From Streptomyces sp. DH5 (lineage in GTDB: Bacteria > Actinomycetota > Actinomycetes > Streptomycetales > Streptomycetaceae): a stretch of 64,000 nucleotides of DNA. The position numbers and the translations under genes are program-made. This document shows, in pieces, positions 43,965 to 52,058 of the stretch (position 1 is the stretch's first letter; every line of letters starts with the position of its first letter). Below the pieces are notes generated by a model that was not told the origin of the DNA, did no database searches, and saw only the letters and a program-made list of their open reading frames with translations. The DNA lies in the NCBI RefSeq assembly GCF_020873915.1, contig NZ_JAHWGP010000023.1, positions 1 through 64,000 of the forward strand, written 5' to 3'.

Positions 43965-44864
43965 ATGGACGCGACCACCGACCACACGGCACAGCGTGAG
44001 CGCGCACCTTCGCCGTCGGCCCGACCGTCCCTGACCTCCGCGCGCACGGTACCGGGTCGGTCGAGCGGCGCTTGGCGGCCCCGCTCCCGCACCCTCTTCC
44101 GTGCACCGGCGGCCCTGGCCAGAGCTCTTGCCGGCCTCCGGGGGCGCGCCATCCGGCTCACGGTGAATCCGGTCCGCCGGCCGGTCGTCCCCCGCAGGGT
44201 CCCTGTCGGCGGGCACACGGTGCGCGTGTGCTGGTCCACCGGCGAACGGCACCCGCACACCCTGGTTCCCCTCTCCCGCACCATCGGCCGCTGGGAGCCC
44301 CTGGCCATCCCGCCGGAGACCCGCGGGGCCGCCGCCACCGGGCGGCTGATGCCTGCCGCGGCGACCGTCGGCGACCTGCGCACGGCCGGGCGGATGACGG
44401 CCGACGAGGAGGCGACCGGCGCCGTCACCGAGACCCGAAGCCGGGAAGAGGCGTGGGAAACCGACGGCGTGGCCTCGGCGTCACCGCCCGGCTCCGGCTC
44501 CTCGACCCGACCGAGTCCCCCTCCGACGACCGAGGAAGGTGAGGATCATGGAGATCGTCATCACGGTGGTGGCGGTTCTCGCCCTGATCGCCGTAGGAAC
44601 CGTCGTGATCCGTCGGCTCGGTACTCAACACGACGCACGGATCGCGGCCTTTCGCTACAGCGACGCTCTGCCCGGCGTCGGCCGCGGGAAGCGGAGGCGC
44701 AGCCGGCGGGCGGACGGGACCACCGGCGAAGCGAACCGCGACGGAAACCACGGCTGACACCAGCCCTCCGCCCGGACGGCCCGCACATCGCCGCCGCGGG
44801 CGCGCGGACCTCATGGTGGGGGTCGGCGTGGCGGCGGGTGTGCTTGTCCTGCCACCACCCGTAG
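43965..44864 (+). CDS. DUF5994 family protein (copy 4) with doubtful C-terminal extension
   Basis: The first about 150 residues are a DUF5994 domain (SGAWRPRSRTLFRAPAALARALAGL, AIRLTVNPVRRPVVPRRVPVGGHTVRVCW, WEPLAIPPETRGAAATGRLM). The annotated frame continues for about another 145 Arg/Gly/Pro-rich residues and overlaps the small membrane protein at 44548. Another frame stops at 44542, just before that gene's ribosome-binding site, so a frameshift or lost stop near 44420-44500 is likely and the real protein probably ends near 44540. Confidence 0.6.
   Translation: MDATTDHTAQRERAPSPSARPSLTSARTVPGRSSGAWRPRSRTLFRAPAALARALAGLRGRAIRLTVNPVRRPVVPRRVPVGGHTVRVCWSTGERHPHTLVPLSRTIGRWEPLAIPPETRGAAATGRLMPAAATVGDLRTAGRMTADEEATGAVTETRSREEAWETDGVASASPPGSGSSTRPSPPPTTEEGEDHGDRHHGGGGSRPDRRRNRRDPSARYSTRRTDRGLSLQRRSARRRPREAEAQPAGGRDHRRSEPRRKPRLTPALRPDGPHIAAAGARTSWWGSAWRRVCLSCHHP
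44548..44757 (+). CDS. Small single-pass membrane protein
   Basis: 69 residues. MEIVITVVAVLALIAVGTVVIRRLG is one N-terminal helix, followed by a basic cytoplasmic tail (GRGKRRRSRRADG). GGAAGGTGAGG precedes the ATG. It is one of three tiny membrane proteins around the Asp23 operon. Family not recognised. Confidence 0.6.
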   Translation: MEIVITVVAVLALIAVGTVVIRRLGTQHDARIAAFRYSDALPGVGRGKRRRSRRADGTTGEANRDGNHG

Positions 44865-44946
44865 CCCATCCCGATCCCGCTACCCGCACCGGCGATCCGT
44901 CCGGACACCTCACTGGCCCGGAGTCGGGGAGGGGCTGGAGGCGACT

Positions 44947-45108
44947 GTGACCGTCCTCGTGATCTTCCTACTCGCCATCGGGACGATTCTGATCCTGCTG
45001 GGGGCCCTCGTGGTCGTCATCGGGACAATCGTGATCCTCATGGGGATCGCACTGATCGCCGTGGGGGCCTTCCTGGTGATCCGGAGAGCGCTGAGGCGCC
45101 GACACTAG
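44947..45108 (+). CDS. Very small hydrophobic protein with repeating Gly-Ile pattern
   Basis: 53 residues, GTG start with GGAGG 5 bp upstream, TAG at 45106-45108. The translation begins MTVLVIFLLAIGTILILLG and continues with a regular 7-8-residue pattern of Gly between Ile/Leu/Val clusters, ending IRRALRRRH. It would form one long or two short membrane helices with a positive C-terminus. The strong ribosome-binding site and clean ending support a real gene. It resembles the 56-residue protein at 46469-46639 in style. Confidence 0.6.
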   Translation: MTVLVIFLLAIGTILILLGALVVVIGTIVILMGIALIAVGAFLVIRRALRRRH

Positions 45109-45369
45109 TCAAGGCCGAGGCGGATGTCCGTGTGTTCGAGCCGGGCCCGCGCCCACGCCTCGGTTTCCACCGGCCTCTCACCCTCTCTTCCCCGGCCGCG
45201 GCTCTCTTCCCGCCGTACGGTGCCCGGTGTGCCCACGGGGGTTCCGGGCGGCGGTGCTCAGGCCGTCTGTCCGAGCCTCTCGTCCCACGATGCTCAAATC
45301 AGGCATAACACGCCCAAGCTAATACAATCGGAACAGTGAGTGGTGTGCCTCCAACGGAGGGATGTTCCG
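45109..45369. promoter_or_regulatory. Promoter region of the Asp23 operon
   Basis: The last 80 bp are strikingly AT-rich for this genome (GCTCAAATCAGGCATAACAC, then AAGCTAATACAATCGGAAC near 45313-45331), with TAATACAAT as a possible -10 element about 45 bp before the ATG. The rest is plain GC-rich DNA without a gene. Confidence 0.5.
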
Positions 45370-45807
45370 ATGACTGAGAACACCGGCGCAAGGCACGGTG
45401 GCGCTCCCGCTTCCCGCGGCCGGACGACCATCGCCGATGTGGTGGTGGAGAAGATCGCTGGAATGGCGGCACGGGAGGTGCCCGGCGTCCATGCTCTGGG
45501 CAGCGGCTTCGCGCGCTCCATGGGATCCGTGCGGGAGCGGATGCCCGGCGCCGGTAGCGGCAAGTCCGTCACCCGCGGAGTCGGTGTCGAGGTCGGGGAG
45601 CGGCAGGCGGCCGTCGATCTGGAGATCGTCGTCGACTACGGCGTCTCCATCACGGACGTGGCCGGTGCGGTGCGGGAGAACGTGATCTCCGCGGTGGAGC
45701 GGATGGCGAGTCGGGAAGTCGTCGAAGTCAACATCACGGTCAGCGACGTGAAGCTGCCCGACGAGGAGGACGAGGGCGCAGAGGAGAAGCGGCAGCGGGT
45801 CCAGTAG
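45370..45807 (+). CDS. Asp23/Gls24 family envelope stress protein
   Basis: 145 residues. RGRTTIADVVVEKIAGMAAREVPGVHAL and VGVEVGERQAAVDLEIVVDYGVSITDVAGAVRENVISAVERM are the Asp23 hallmark segments, with VEVNITVSDVKLPDEEDE at the end. In Firmicutes Asp23 lies under the membrane and is tied to it by AmaP; it is strongly induced by alkaline and sigma-B-type stress. Here it heads an operon with a DUF2273-like membrane protein and a decayed second Asp23-type gene. Confidence 0.92.
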   Translation: MTENTGARHGGAPASRGRTTIADVVVEKIAGMAAREVPGVHALGSGFARSMGSVRERMPGAGSGKSVTRGVGVEVGERQAAVDLEIVVDYGVSITDVAGAVRENVISAVERMASREVVEVNITVSDVKLPDEEDEGAEEKRQRVQ

Positions 45808-45845
45808 CCGGGGCGGAGCGGCCCGGGTGAGTGAAGGAGCGCGTG

Positions 45846-46073
45846 ATGAGCAGGGCCGTGGTGGGCTTGACGGCCGGAATGGCACTGGGATTCGCCGCGT
45901 ATTTCGGCGACTTCTGGGCGTTCCTGCTGGTGCTCGGGCTGGGCGCCGTCGGACTCGTGGCCGGGCGGCTCACGGAGGGTGATCTCGAACCGGGCGACTT
46001 CGTCCGCCGCCGGGACCGACAGGAGCGGATCCGCGACGACCGGCGACGGGCTCGGACAGACTGGCGGCAGTGA
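45846..46073 (+). CDS. DUF2273-like small membrane protein
   Basis: 75 residues, ATG after AAGGAG. Two short helices (VVGLTAGMALGFAAYFGDFWAFLLVLGLGAVGLVAG) and a basic/acidic tail (RRRDRQERIRDDRRRAR). This is the layout of DUF2273 proteins that accompany Asp23 genes and probably anchor the Asp23 complex to the membrane. Its stop overlaps the GTG of the next (decayed) gene. Confidence 0.8.
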   Translation: MSRAVVGLTAGMALGFAAYFGDFWAFLLVLGLGAVGLVAGRLTEGDLEPGDFVRRRDRQERIRDDRRRARTDWRQ

Positions 46074-46289
46074 CCGGCGAAGCCGATCGGCGCCCGGTCC
46101 TTGCCCCATGGGGAGCGCGGTGCGACCACCGTGACCGACCGGGTCGTTGCGAAGATCGCGTCCCAGGTGGCGCGCGAGGCGCTGAACCCGGTTCGCCGAT
46201 TCGACCGGCCGCGCACCCCCGGCCGCCGGATGCCCTGGGACCCGTGGGGCGCGCCGTCGTCGGACGCCGCCACCAGGCCCGCAGGATGA
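46070..46289 (+). pseudogene. Remnant of a second Asp23-type gene
   Basis: From the GTG at 46070 (GTGA overlap with the previous stop) the frame reads MTGEADRRPVLAP. The expected continuation GERGATTVTDRVVAKIASQVAREALN lies in another frame starting near 46103, so an indel at about 46100-46106 broke it. The frame then stops at 46289 after only about 60 residues, missing most of the Asp23 domain. Streptomyces operons often have such a paired Asp23 gene here; this one is inactivated. Confidence 0.65.
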
Positions 46290-46468
46290 TGCCGACGACG
46301 GCCAGATGATCCCGATGGTCCCCAGGAAGTGGCAGCAGCCTGTGTGTCGGTGCCGTCACGTATCACTCCTCGGCCGACGCGACACCGATGCACGGTCACA
46401 GCGCGTCCCGCCGTACTCCAGAGGCCGCGGTGACCCCGCGGGGTTCCTTCCCGTGGAGGCATCCCGTC

Positions 46469-46639
46469 ATGATCCTCTTCCTGGCCCTGCTCATCGCCGG
46501 AATCGCTCTGATCGCCATCGGCGCGGCCGTCGACGGCACGCTCTATCTCTTGTCCATCGGCGTACTGCTCCTCATCGCCGATCTGCTCTACCTGGCGGCC
46601 CGCTCCGTGCGGCGCTCCTGTCGGCGCCCGGCCCGCTGA
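46469..46639 (+). CDS. Small hydrophobic membrane protein (DUF6131-like)
   Basis: 56 residues from the ATG at 46469 with GGAGG 9 bp upstream. Two helices, MILFLALLIAGIALIAIGAA and LYLLSIGVLLLIADLLYLA, and a basic tail (RSVRRSCRRPAR). Small proteins like this occur next to stress genes in Streptomyces; function unknown. Confidence 0.65.
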   Translation: MILFLALLIAGIALIAIGAAVDGTLYLLSIGVLLLIADLLYLAARSVRRSCRRPAR

Positions 46640-46737
46640 GAAGCCCGGCCAACGACGTCGCGGTCGCGTTCACTCGCGGAGAGCGACCGAGTGGATCACA
46701 CCTTCTCGCTGAGGCATGTGCCGGTCACGCGACAGCA

Positions 46738-46765
46738 ACGGCCCCGGCGTATACACACCGGGGCC
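46738..46765. terminator. Hairpin terminator
   Basis: CGGCCCCGG and CCGGGGCCG flank a 10-nt AT-containing loop (CGTATACACA). It follows the small membrane protein gene and could stop transcription from either side. Confidence 0.6.
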
Positions 46766-46894
46766 GCCCTTCCGGGTCGTTGCACGTGAGAGTGCACCGA
46801 CCCACTCACCAGGGTATGCCCGGTCGGCCATTTCGGTCACAGGTGAGGAAAAGGTCATCAGGTGACCGGCCGAGGCTCTGATGGTGGTGTGCCT

Positions 46895-46936
46895 CCGTCC
46901 GACGTCGTTGCCGTCAGCTGTGGATGTCAGACGCCT
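46895..46936. repeat. 42-bp direct repeat, left copy
   Basis: Matches 48035-48076 at about 36 of 42 positions, including GTGGATGTC and GTCGTTG. The two copies flank the Phd/PIN module and one tRNA-Arg fragment, as ends of an inserted segment would. Confidence 0.7.
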
Positions 46937-47036
46937 TCTCATCCGTAGCTCCAGCCAGATCGATCAGCGAAGGCCATCTCCGGCCGCTACGGCCGAAGGT
47001 GTGTCGGCGCAAGCCTTCGGCCGTCATGTGTCACCT

Positions 47037-47055
47037 GGTAGCACCGGTCGCTACC
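47037..47055 (+). promoter_or_regulatory. Operator of the Phd/PIN module
   Basis: GGTAGC and GCTACC arms around a 7-bp centre (ACCGGTC) end 9 bp before the antitoxin ATG. Phd antitoxins repress their own promoters at such palindromes. The lack of a ribosome-binding site suggests a leaderless mRNA starting near the ATG. Confidence 0.65.
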
Positions 47056-47064
47056 TTGGCTGGT

Positions 47065-47875
<811 letters not shown>

Positions 47876-47883
47876 TCACCCGG

Positions 47884-47924
47884 CAGGGCCGGTTCGAGGG
47901 ATCAAGCCCTTCGAACCGGCCCTG
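47884..47924 (-). terminator. Terminator of the first tRNA-Arg fragment
   Basis: Arms of 17-18 bp, CAGGGCCGGTTCGAGGG and its complement with one bulge, around ATCAAG, lie directly downstream (minus strand) of the tRNA-Arg 3' fragment. This matches the terminator usually copied together with a tRNA attachment site. Confidence 0.65.
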
Positions 47925-47930
47925 TGGCGT

Positions 47931-47972
47931 GTGCCCCCGGCAGGATTCGAGCCTGCGACACCCGCTTCAGGA
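47931..47972 (-). other. tRNA-Arg(CCU) 3'-end fragment 1 (attachment-site remnant)
   Basis: On the plus strand TGCCCCCGGCAGGATTCGA and CTGCGACACCCGCTT are the complement of an acceptor 3' strand, T-arm and variable loop. The rest of the anticodon arm is degenerate (TCAGGAGTTCG) and the 5' half is absent. It lacks the CCA found in fragment 2. Such 3' fragments are typical att sites left by tRNA-integrating elements. Confidence 0.75.
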
Positions 47973-48034
47973 GTTCGATCCGAGTCCGCTCCGGCTGCGG
48001 CGCGACGGACGTACAGGGACGTGGGTGTACGTCC

Positions 48035-48076
48035 CCGTCCGGCGTCGTTGATGTCAGCCGTGGATGTCGGAAGCCT
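48035..48076. repeat. 42-bp direct repeat, right copy
   Basis: Partner of 46895-46936 (about 36 of 42 identical). Lies just before a SUKH-family gene. Confidence 0.7.
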
Positions 48077-48143
48077 CGGTCATTGAGACGGAGCGCGCGC
48101 AACTCGGATGACTGCGGGCTTCGGTTGGCGCTAGCGTGCGGTA

Positions 48144-48746
48144 GTGATCAGCTGTGGGGGAGCACGCCTGGGGGCGGAGGCCGCGCGCCGTCTGGCAGAG
48201 ACAGGCCTCTATGAGTTTGAGCCCGGGCTGACGGACGCCGAGTTCGAGCGCATCGAGCGCGAGTACGGCTTCGAGTTTGCGGATGATCACCGAGCGTTCC
48301 TTGCGGCCGGCCTTCCCATCAACGTCCCTCCCGAGGACGGGCAGACTTGGTCCAGTCCCTGGCCGGAGTGGTGCGGTGGCGATCTGAACAGCTTGCGTCG
48401 GCAACTCGACTGGCCGGTCGAGGGCGTTCTGCTCGCCGTTGAGTACAACGGGTTCTGGAACGAGGGCTGGGGGGAGCGTCCAGCTGACGGGACGGCGGCG
48501 CTGGACGCGGCGCGGCGTCATCTGCTGGAGGTGCCGGTGTTGGTGCCCGTGTATGCCCACCGGTACCTGCCCGCCGGCCGGGGAAGCTTCGGGCATCCGG
48601 TGCTCTCGATGTGGCAGACCGACATCATCTATTACGGGCTGGACCTGGTCGACTATGTGCACCAGGAGTTCGACGAGGCACGGGGTGAGGTCGACGAGAG
48701 CTGGAACCCGCGAGCAACGGTCCCCTTCTGGCGGGACCTTCTCTGA
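48144..48746 (+). CDS. SMI1/KNR4 (SUKH) family protein, probable immunity protein
   Basis: 200 residues, GTG start. FEPGLTDAEFERIEREYGFEFADDHRAFLAAGLPIN is the SUKH signature (the helix and strand around the conserved Gly/Pro), followed by DIIYYGLDLVDYVHQEF. SUKH proteins often protect against polymorphic toxins; some are cargo of mobile elements. No toxin gene is adjacent, so it is an orphan here. The length (200) is normal for the larger SUKH group. Confidence 0.82.
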   Translation: MISCGGARLGAEAARRLAETGLYEFEPGLTDAEFERIEREYGFEFADDHRAFLAAGLPINVPPEDGQTWSSPWPEWCGGDLNSLRRQLDWPVEGVLLAVEYNGFWNEGWGERPADGTAALDAARRHLLEVPVLVPVYAHRYLPAGRGSFGHPVLSMWQTDIIYYGLDLVDYVHQEFDEARGEVDESWNPRATVPFWRDLL

Positions 48747-48997
48747 CCTTCCTCAACCCTGCTTCACTGGTCGGCACCTGCGCCGGTACCCGAAGCGCTG
48801 TCTCCGAGCAGGGGAAGAGCCGTCGTCGACTGTCGTCATCTGTCGTCGTCGGCCGCCCCCGGACGGCCCAGCGACGGCCCGGGCGGGGGTGTCGCGGTGT
48901 GCCCCTCGATGTGAACTACGGGCGTCGCGGTTGCTGAGGTTCGCCGGGGTGGCCGGGCGGCTGCTTGAGGGCGCGGAGTATCTGCTGCGGTCATGGT
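48747..48997. other. Intergenic region without recognised gene
   Basis: Region after the SUKH gene. A CTGTCGTC/ATCTGTCGTCGTC short repeat occurs near 48828-48850. No open frame resembles a known protein. Confidence 0.3.
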
Positions 48998-49028
48998 GGT
49001 TGCTGTACTGCGCTGCCGTACAGCAACC
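48998..49028. terminator. Hairpin upstream of a lipoprotein gene
   Basis: Perfect 11-bp arms GGTTGCTGTAC and GTACAGCAACC around a 9-nt loop, 70 bp before the lipoprotein start. Could be a terminator of the previous unit or an operator. Confidence 0.45.
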
Positions 49029-49097
49029 GTCCCTCGACGGCTGCGGGGCGGCCCGAGTCCCATAGCATGATCCGGTTCAGACCTGAGGGGGGTTCTT

Positions 49098-49787
49098 GTG
49101 CGAACGATACCGACCGCCGTGACGGCGGCCCTGGCCTGCCTGGTCGTGGGGGTCGCCGTGACCGGCTGTGCAGACGGCAGCGCGGCGGAGCCGCTCTCCG
49201 CCGATCAGATGCTTGACGACGCGAATGCCACGATGGGCGCTCTGAGATCAGTGACCATCGACTCGGTCACCAAGGTGACCGAGGGTGATGACATCTCCAG
49301 CCGTCTGACGACCGACCTCAAGGGCAAGTGCGCGTTCAAGTCGACTTCGGCCACAGGTGCCAGCCTCGAACAAATCCGGATCGACGGGACGGACTACGTC
49401 CGCCCGAACCGGATCTACCTCGAGGAGTCAGGCCGGCGCATGGTCGGCACCGACGAGCAGGAGCGTTGGGTCAAAACCCCTGCCAGCAAGTCGCAGCCGG
49501 GAGACGGGCTCTCCCAGTGCACGCATGAGTTCGCCTCTTTCGGCCAGGTGGACAAGGGCGAACCGACCAAGGTCAACGGCGCTCCAGCGATTCCGTTGAA
49601 GGTAACCGACGAGAAGGACGGCTCCTTCACCTTCTACGTCGCTGCGGAGGGCAAGCCGTACATCCTCAAGGTTGTCTACAAGGACGACGAGTTCGACACC
49701 ACCACGTCGTTCAGTGCCTTCGATGAGCCAGTGGACGTGCAGCCCCCGGAGAGGGCCAAGGTGCTGGACATGAGCGGCATCGGCTGA
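49098..49787 (+). CDS. LppX/LprG-like lipoprotein
   Basis: 229 residues, GTG start after GAGGGGGG. The signal peptide ends in a lipobox (VAVTGC, Cys about residue 24). The mature part has the pattern of LolA-fold LppX/LprG proteins: LSADQMLDDANATMGALRSVTIDSVTKV, DGTDYVRP, and VNGAPAIPLKVTDEKDGSFTFYVAAEGKPYILKVVY near the end. The family carries lipids or senses extracytoplasmic compounds. Single gene in the accessory region. Confidence 0.85.
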   Translation: MRTIPTAVTAALACLVVGVAVTGCADGSAAEPLSADQMLDDANATMGALRSVTIDSVTKVTEGDDISSRLTTDLKGKCAFKSTSATGASLEQIRIDGTDYVRPNRIYLEESGRRMVGTDEQERWVKTPASKSQPGDGLSQCTHEFASFGQVDKGEPTKVNGAPAIPLKVTDEKDGSFTFYVAAEGKPYILKVVYKDDEFDTTTSFSAFDEPVDVQPPERAKVLDMSGIG

Positions 49788-50101
49788 TGACGAGTCCCTC
49801 GTAGAGGTCACGGCCGGGTCGACCCACAGGGACCGCACGGGAGTACGTAAAGCCGCGGAGCCGACCGCCCCAGCCACAGGGGGTGTCTCCCCCTTCATGT
49901 CCGCAGCCGCCGAGCGCGCCGCCGGGCGCGGCCAGCCGGGGCGAAGGCAGGAGGCAGGCCGCGCCGCACAGGCGGCGCGCGCCCGCGTAGTGCGCGGGCC
50001 TTGACGCGACCGTCCGGAAAGCTCGGGCCGCCGCTGCCCGGAAGGCCGACGAGAAGCGTTCTGACACGGATCCGGCACGCGACGAGTGGTCACCATGAGC
50101 A
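49788..50101. other. Mobile-element backbone remnant
   Basis: No gene. Contains TAAAGCCGCGGAGCCGACCG onwards (49848-49877), repeated at 60470-60499 with 2 differences in 30. GC-rich inverted segments (for example GCGCGCCGCCGGGCGC near 49914) suggest structured DNA of an integrative element or plasmid. Confidence 0.45.
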
Positions 50102-50106
50102 GCAAA

Positions 50107-50133
50107 AAGGCCCGGGTCTCTGAGCTGGGCCTT
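50107..50133 (-). terminator. Terminator of the tRNA-Gly fragment
   Basis: AAGGCCC and GGGCCTT arms, with AAAAA to the left (TTTTT on the minus strand), directly downstream of the tRNA-Gly 3' fragment on the minus strand. Confidence 0.65.
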
Positions 50134-50138
50134 CTTCA

Positions 50139-50188
50139 TGGAGCGGGTGACGAGAATCGAACTCGCGCTCTCAGCTTGGGAAGCCAAG
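50139..50188 (-). other. tRNA-Gly(CCC) 3'-half fragment (attachment-site remnant)
   Basis: The plus strand reads TGGAGCGGGTGACGAGAATC then GAACTCGCGCTCTCAGCTTG then GGAAGCCAAG. Its complement is the anticodon arm (loop with CCC), variable loop, T-arm, acceptor strand and encoded CCA of a glycine tRNA. The 5' half does not follow, so this is an att-type fragment. Downstream sequence TCTGACCTGCG is shared with 56645-56655. Confidence 0.75.
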
Positions 50189-50258
50189 GGCATCCACGGC
50201 TTGCTCCAGATCTGACCTGCGGCGGAGGAGCTCGGACGCTTGGTGAGCGGTCGCCTGG

Positions 50259-50308
50259 TTCCCCGCTGTTCCCCGCTGTTCCCCGCTGTTCCCCGCTGTT
50301 CCCCGTGG
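50259..50308. repeat. Five-unit 10-bp tandem repeat
   Basis: TTCCCCGCTG four times plus a diverged TTCCCCGTGG, between the tRNA-Gly fragment and an Imm32-like gene. Followed by TCTGGCACGCGTTTGGCACG, whose TGGCACG repeats resemble integrase arm-type sites and recur near 56432. Confidence 0.8.
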
Positions 50309-50342
50309 TGCCCCACACGATCTGGCACGCGTTTGGCACGAG

Positions 50343-50603
50343 TCAATCGTCGTCGCACCTCTCCAAGACCAGGCCCACGGAGCCTTCTTCGAGTCCGTTG
50401 TTCTCCTCCAGGTGGAGATGAGCGCCGTCCGGTGTGCCGTCCTGGGCGAGTGTGAGGAGGTGGCCGGCCAGGGTCTTCAGCCCGGCAGCGTTGGCCTCGA
50501 TGACGATCTCTCCGCCCAGGTTGCGGACCTCGATGCGTGAGCCTTCCTCCCACGTGAAGACTCTGGTGGTTCCGTCGGTCACCGCAGTTGCGTGAGTGGT
50601 CAT
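50343..50603 (-). CDS. Imm32-like immunity protein
   Basis: 86 residues from the ATG at 50603; a longer start at 50633 is possible. TRVFTWEEGSRIEVRNLGGEIVIEANAAGLKTLAGHLLTLAQ and the end GLEEGSVGLVLERCDDD match the Imm32 family of small immunity proteins as I recall it. No cognate toxin is adjacent. Its place beside a tRNA-Gly att fragment suggests mobile-element cargo. Confidence 0.7.
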   Translation of the reverse strand: MTTHATAVTDGTTRVFTWEEGSRIEVRNLGGEIVIEANAAGLKTLAGHLLTLAQDGTPDGAHLHLEENNGLEEGSVGLVLERCDDD

Positions 50604-50870
50604 CGACGGAGCAGTGCTGGGTTCAGGGGCCATACCCAAGCATCGCGTAGTCGGGGACCGTCAGGCGCCGAGGGCGCATTTTTCCCAACTGTGTTGGTGG
50701 GGTCTTGGGCTGTGTGCGGGGGCGTTCACCTGGGTTCACGGGCGGCAGGCCCGCCGGTGTGGGGACGGCTCCGGGTCCCGCCTGAACGGCCGTGAACGAC
50801 GCTGGATGAGACGGAGACTGAGACGGTCGGGCCAGGCTCGCTAGCAACTTCGCGGTTGGAGGGGGGAGTC

Positions 50871-51002
50871 ATGGCACTGGTCGGCAAGGGATCGAGACGG
50901 ATCGTTGTCGACGGCACGGTCTACCGCTGGCGGCTGCGGGACCGGCCGACGTGGGCGTCGAAGCTGATGATGCCGACCTCGAAGCGCGGCTCTACGCCGT
51001 GA
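50871..51002 (+). pseudogene. Truncated small conserved protein (MALVGKGSRRI type)
   Basis: 43 residues starting MALVGKGSRRIVVDGTVYRW with GGAGGGGGG before the ATG. The opening (Val-Asp-Gly-Thr, Tyr-Arg-Trp) is that of a common Streptomyces hypothetical family of about 100 residues. After residue about 30 (ASKLMMPTSKRGSTP) it departs and stops, so only the first strand pair is left. Confidence 0.5.
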
Positions 51003-51464
51003 GGAGAGGGAAGAGATCGGTGCCACGATCGGCCCGGCGAGCAAGTACCTGACCTTGACCGAGCCAGGCGACAAGGTCACCGTCGTACAGCACTTCTTCC
51101 GCGCTGACGTGCTGGACATGGATCTCAACCGCCGTAGAGCCCCTGAGCTCGACGATCCCTGCTGTCAAGGTGAGTGCTCTCCATCCAAGGACCACAGTGA
51201 CCTGCGACGTTGTCGTGTCTCCATCCAGAGTGCCCGCCCCTCTCGGCAGGGCCTGGTGTTGACGCCGGGTGAGTACTTCTGAGCATGACCATGTCCCATG
51301 CCCCCAGAGTGGAGCGTCGCTGTCACGGATTCTGGCGGCGAGAGCTCGTGGGCTGTCCGGGCACACGAACTGGCGCATCTCCTCCATGTGAACCCTCCTG
51401 GCCGCTTCGGACAACAGAGGGTGGAACGCACTCCACTCCAACTGCACGAAGAAGTGAGGGCCTC
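51003..51464. other. Region between a truncated gene and a sigma operon
   Basis: No convincing gene. A minus-strand frame (50992-51477, 161 residues) contains VTVVLGWRALTLTAGIVELRG but no start signal or recognisable family; I treat it as noise. The promoter of the sigma gene should lie near the right end. Confidence 0.3.
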
Positions 51465-52058
51465 GTGGAGGATCCACCCACCGACGACGCGCTGGTCATC
51501 CAGGAATCCCTGGAGCGGCCGGAGATATTCGCCAGGCTTTACGACAGACACGCCGCCGAGATCCACCGGTATGTGATGCGCCGGCTGGGCGACAGTCACG
51601 CCGACGACATCACGGCGCAGACCTTCCTCATCGCCTTCCGCAACCGCGCCCGTTACGACGTCGCGCGCGCCAGTGCCCGGCCGTGGCTCTACGGCATCGC
51701 CAGCAACCTCATCGGCAGCCACCGCCGCTCCGAAGTGCGGGCGCTGCGGGCGCTGGCCCGTACCGGCGTCGACCCGGTGGCCGAGTCCTGGTCGGAACGG
51801 GCCGACGAGCGGGTGACGGCCGAGGCCTCGCAGCAGGCGCTGGCCGGGGCGATCGCGGCCTTGCCCGGGAAGGACCGGCATGTGCTGCTGCTGGTCGCCT
51901 GGGCGGACTTCACCTACCAGGAGTGTGCCGACGCCCTCGGGGTGCCGGTCGGTACGGTCCGCTCCCGGCTCAGCCGGGCGCGGCGCAAGATGCGTACGGC
52001 GCTCGGCGCCGACCCCACCCTCGTAAGCGACCACAACGGGGCGGTAACTCATGGATGA
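51465..52058 (+). CDS. ECF RNA polymerase sigma factor
   Basis: 197 residues from the GTG at 51465. Region 2 has EIFARLYDRHAAEIHRYVMRRLGDSHADDITAQTFLIAF, and region 4 has ALPGKDRHVLLLVAWADFTYQECADALGVPVGTVRSRLSRARRKMR. Both are intact. The gene overlaps the next one by 8 bp. This sigma plus CU044_5270 pair recurs in actinobacteria, the partner probably being a membrane regulator. Confidence 0.93.
   Translation: MEDPPTDDALVIQESLERPEIFARLYDRHAAEIHRYVMRRLGDSHADDITAQTFLIAFRNRARYDVARASARPWLYGIASNLIGSHRRSEVRALRALARTGVDPVAESWSERADERVTAEASQQALAGAIAALPGKDRHVLLLVAWADFTYQECADALGVPVGTVRSRLSRARRKMRTALGADPTLVSDHNGAVTHG

Larger units (their letters stand above)
46640..47036. other. Accessory-region boundary, no gene
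   Basis: Contains a hairpin (see 46738-46765) and one copy of a 42-bp direct repeat (46895-46936). No protein-coding frame is convincing; short frames here are Arg/Ser-rich. Confidence 0.4.

Noticed and set aside
50992-51477. 161-residue minus-strand frame
   Set aside because: No ribosome-binding site, no family match, and it overlaps the upstream region of the ECF sigma gene.
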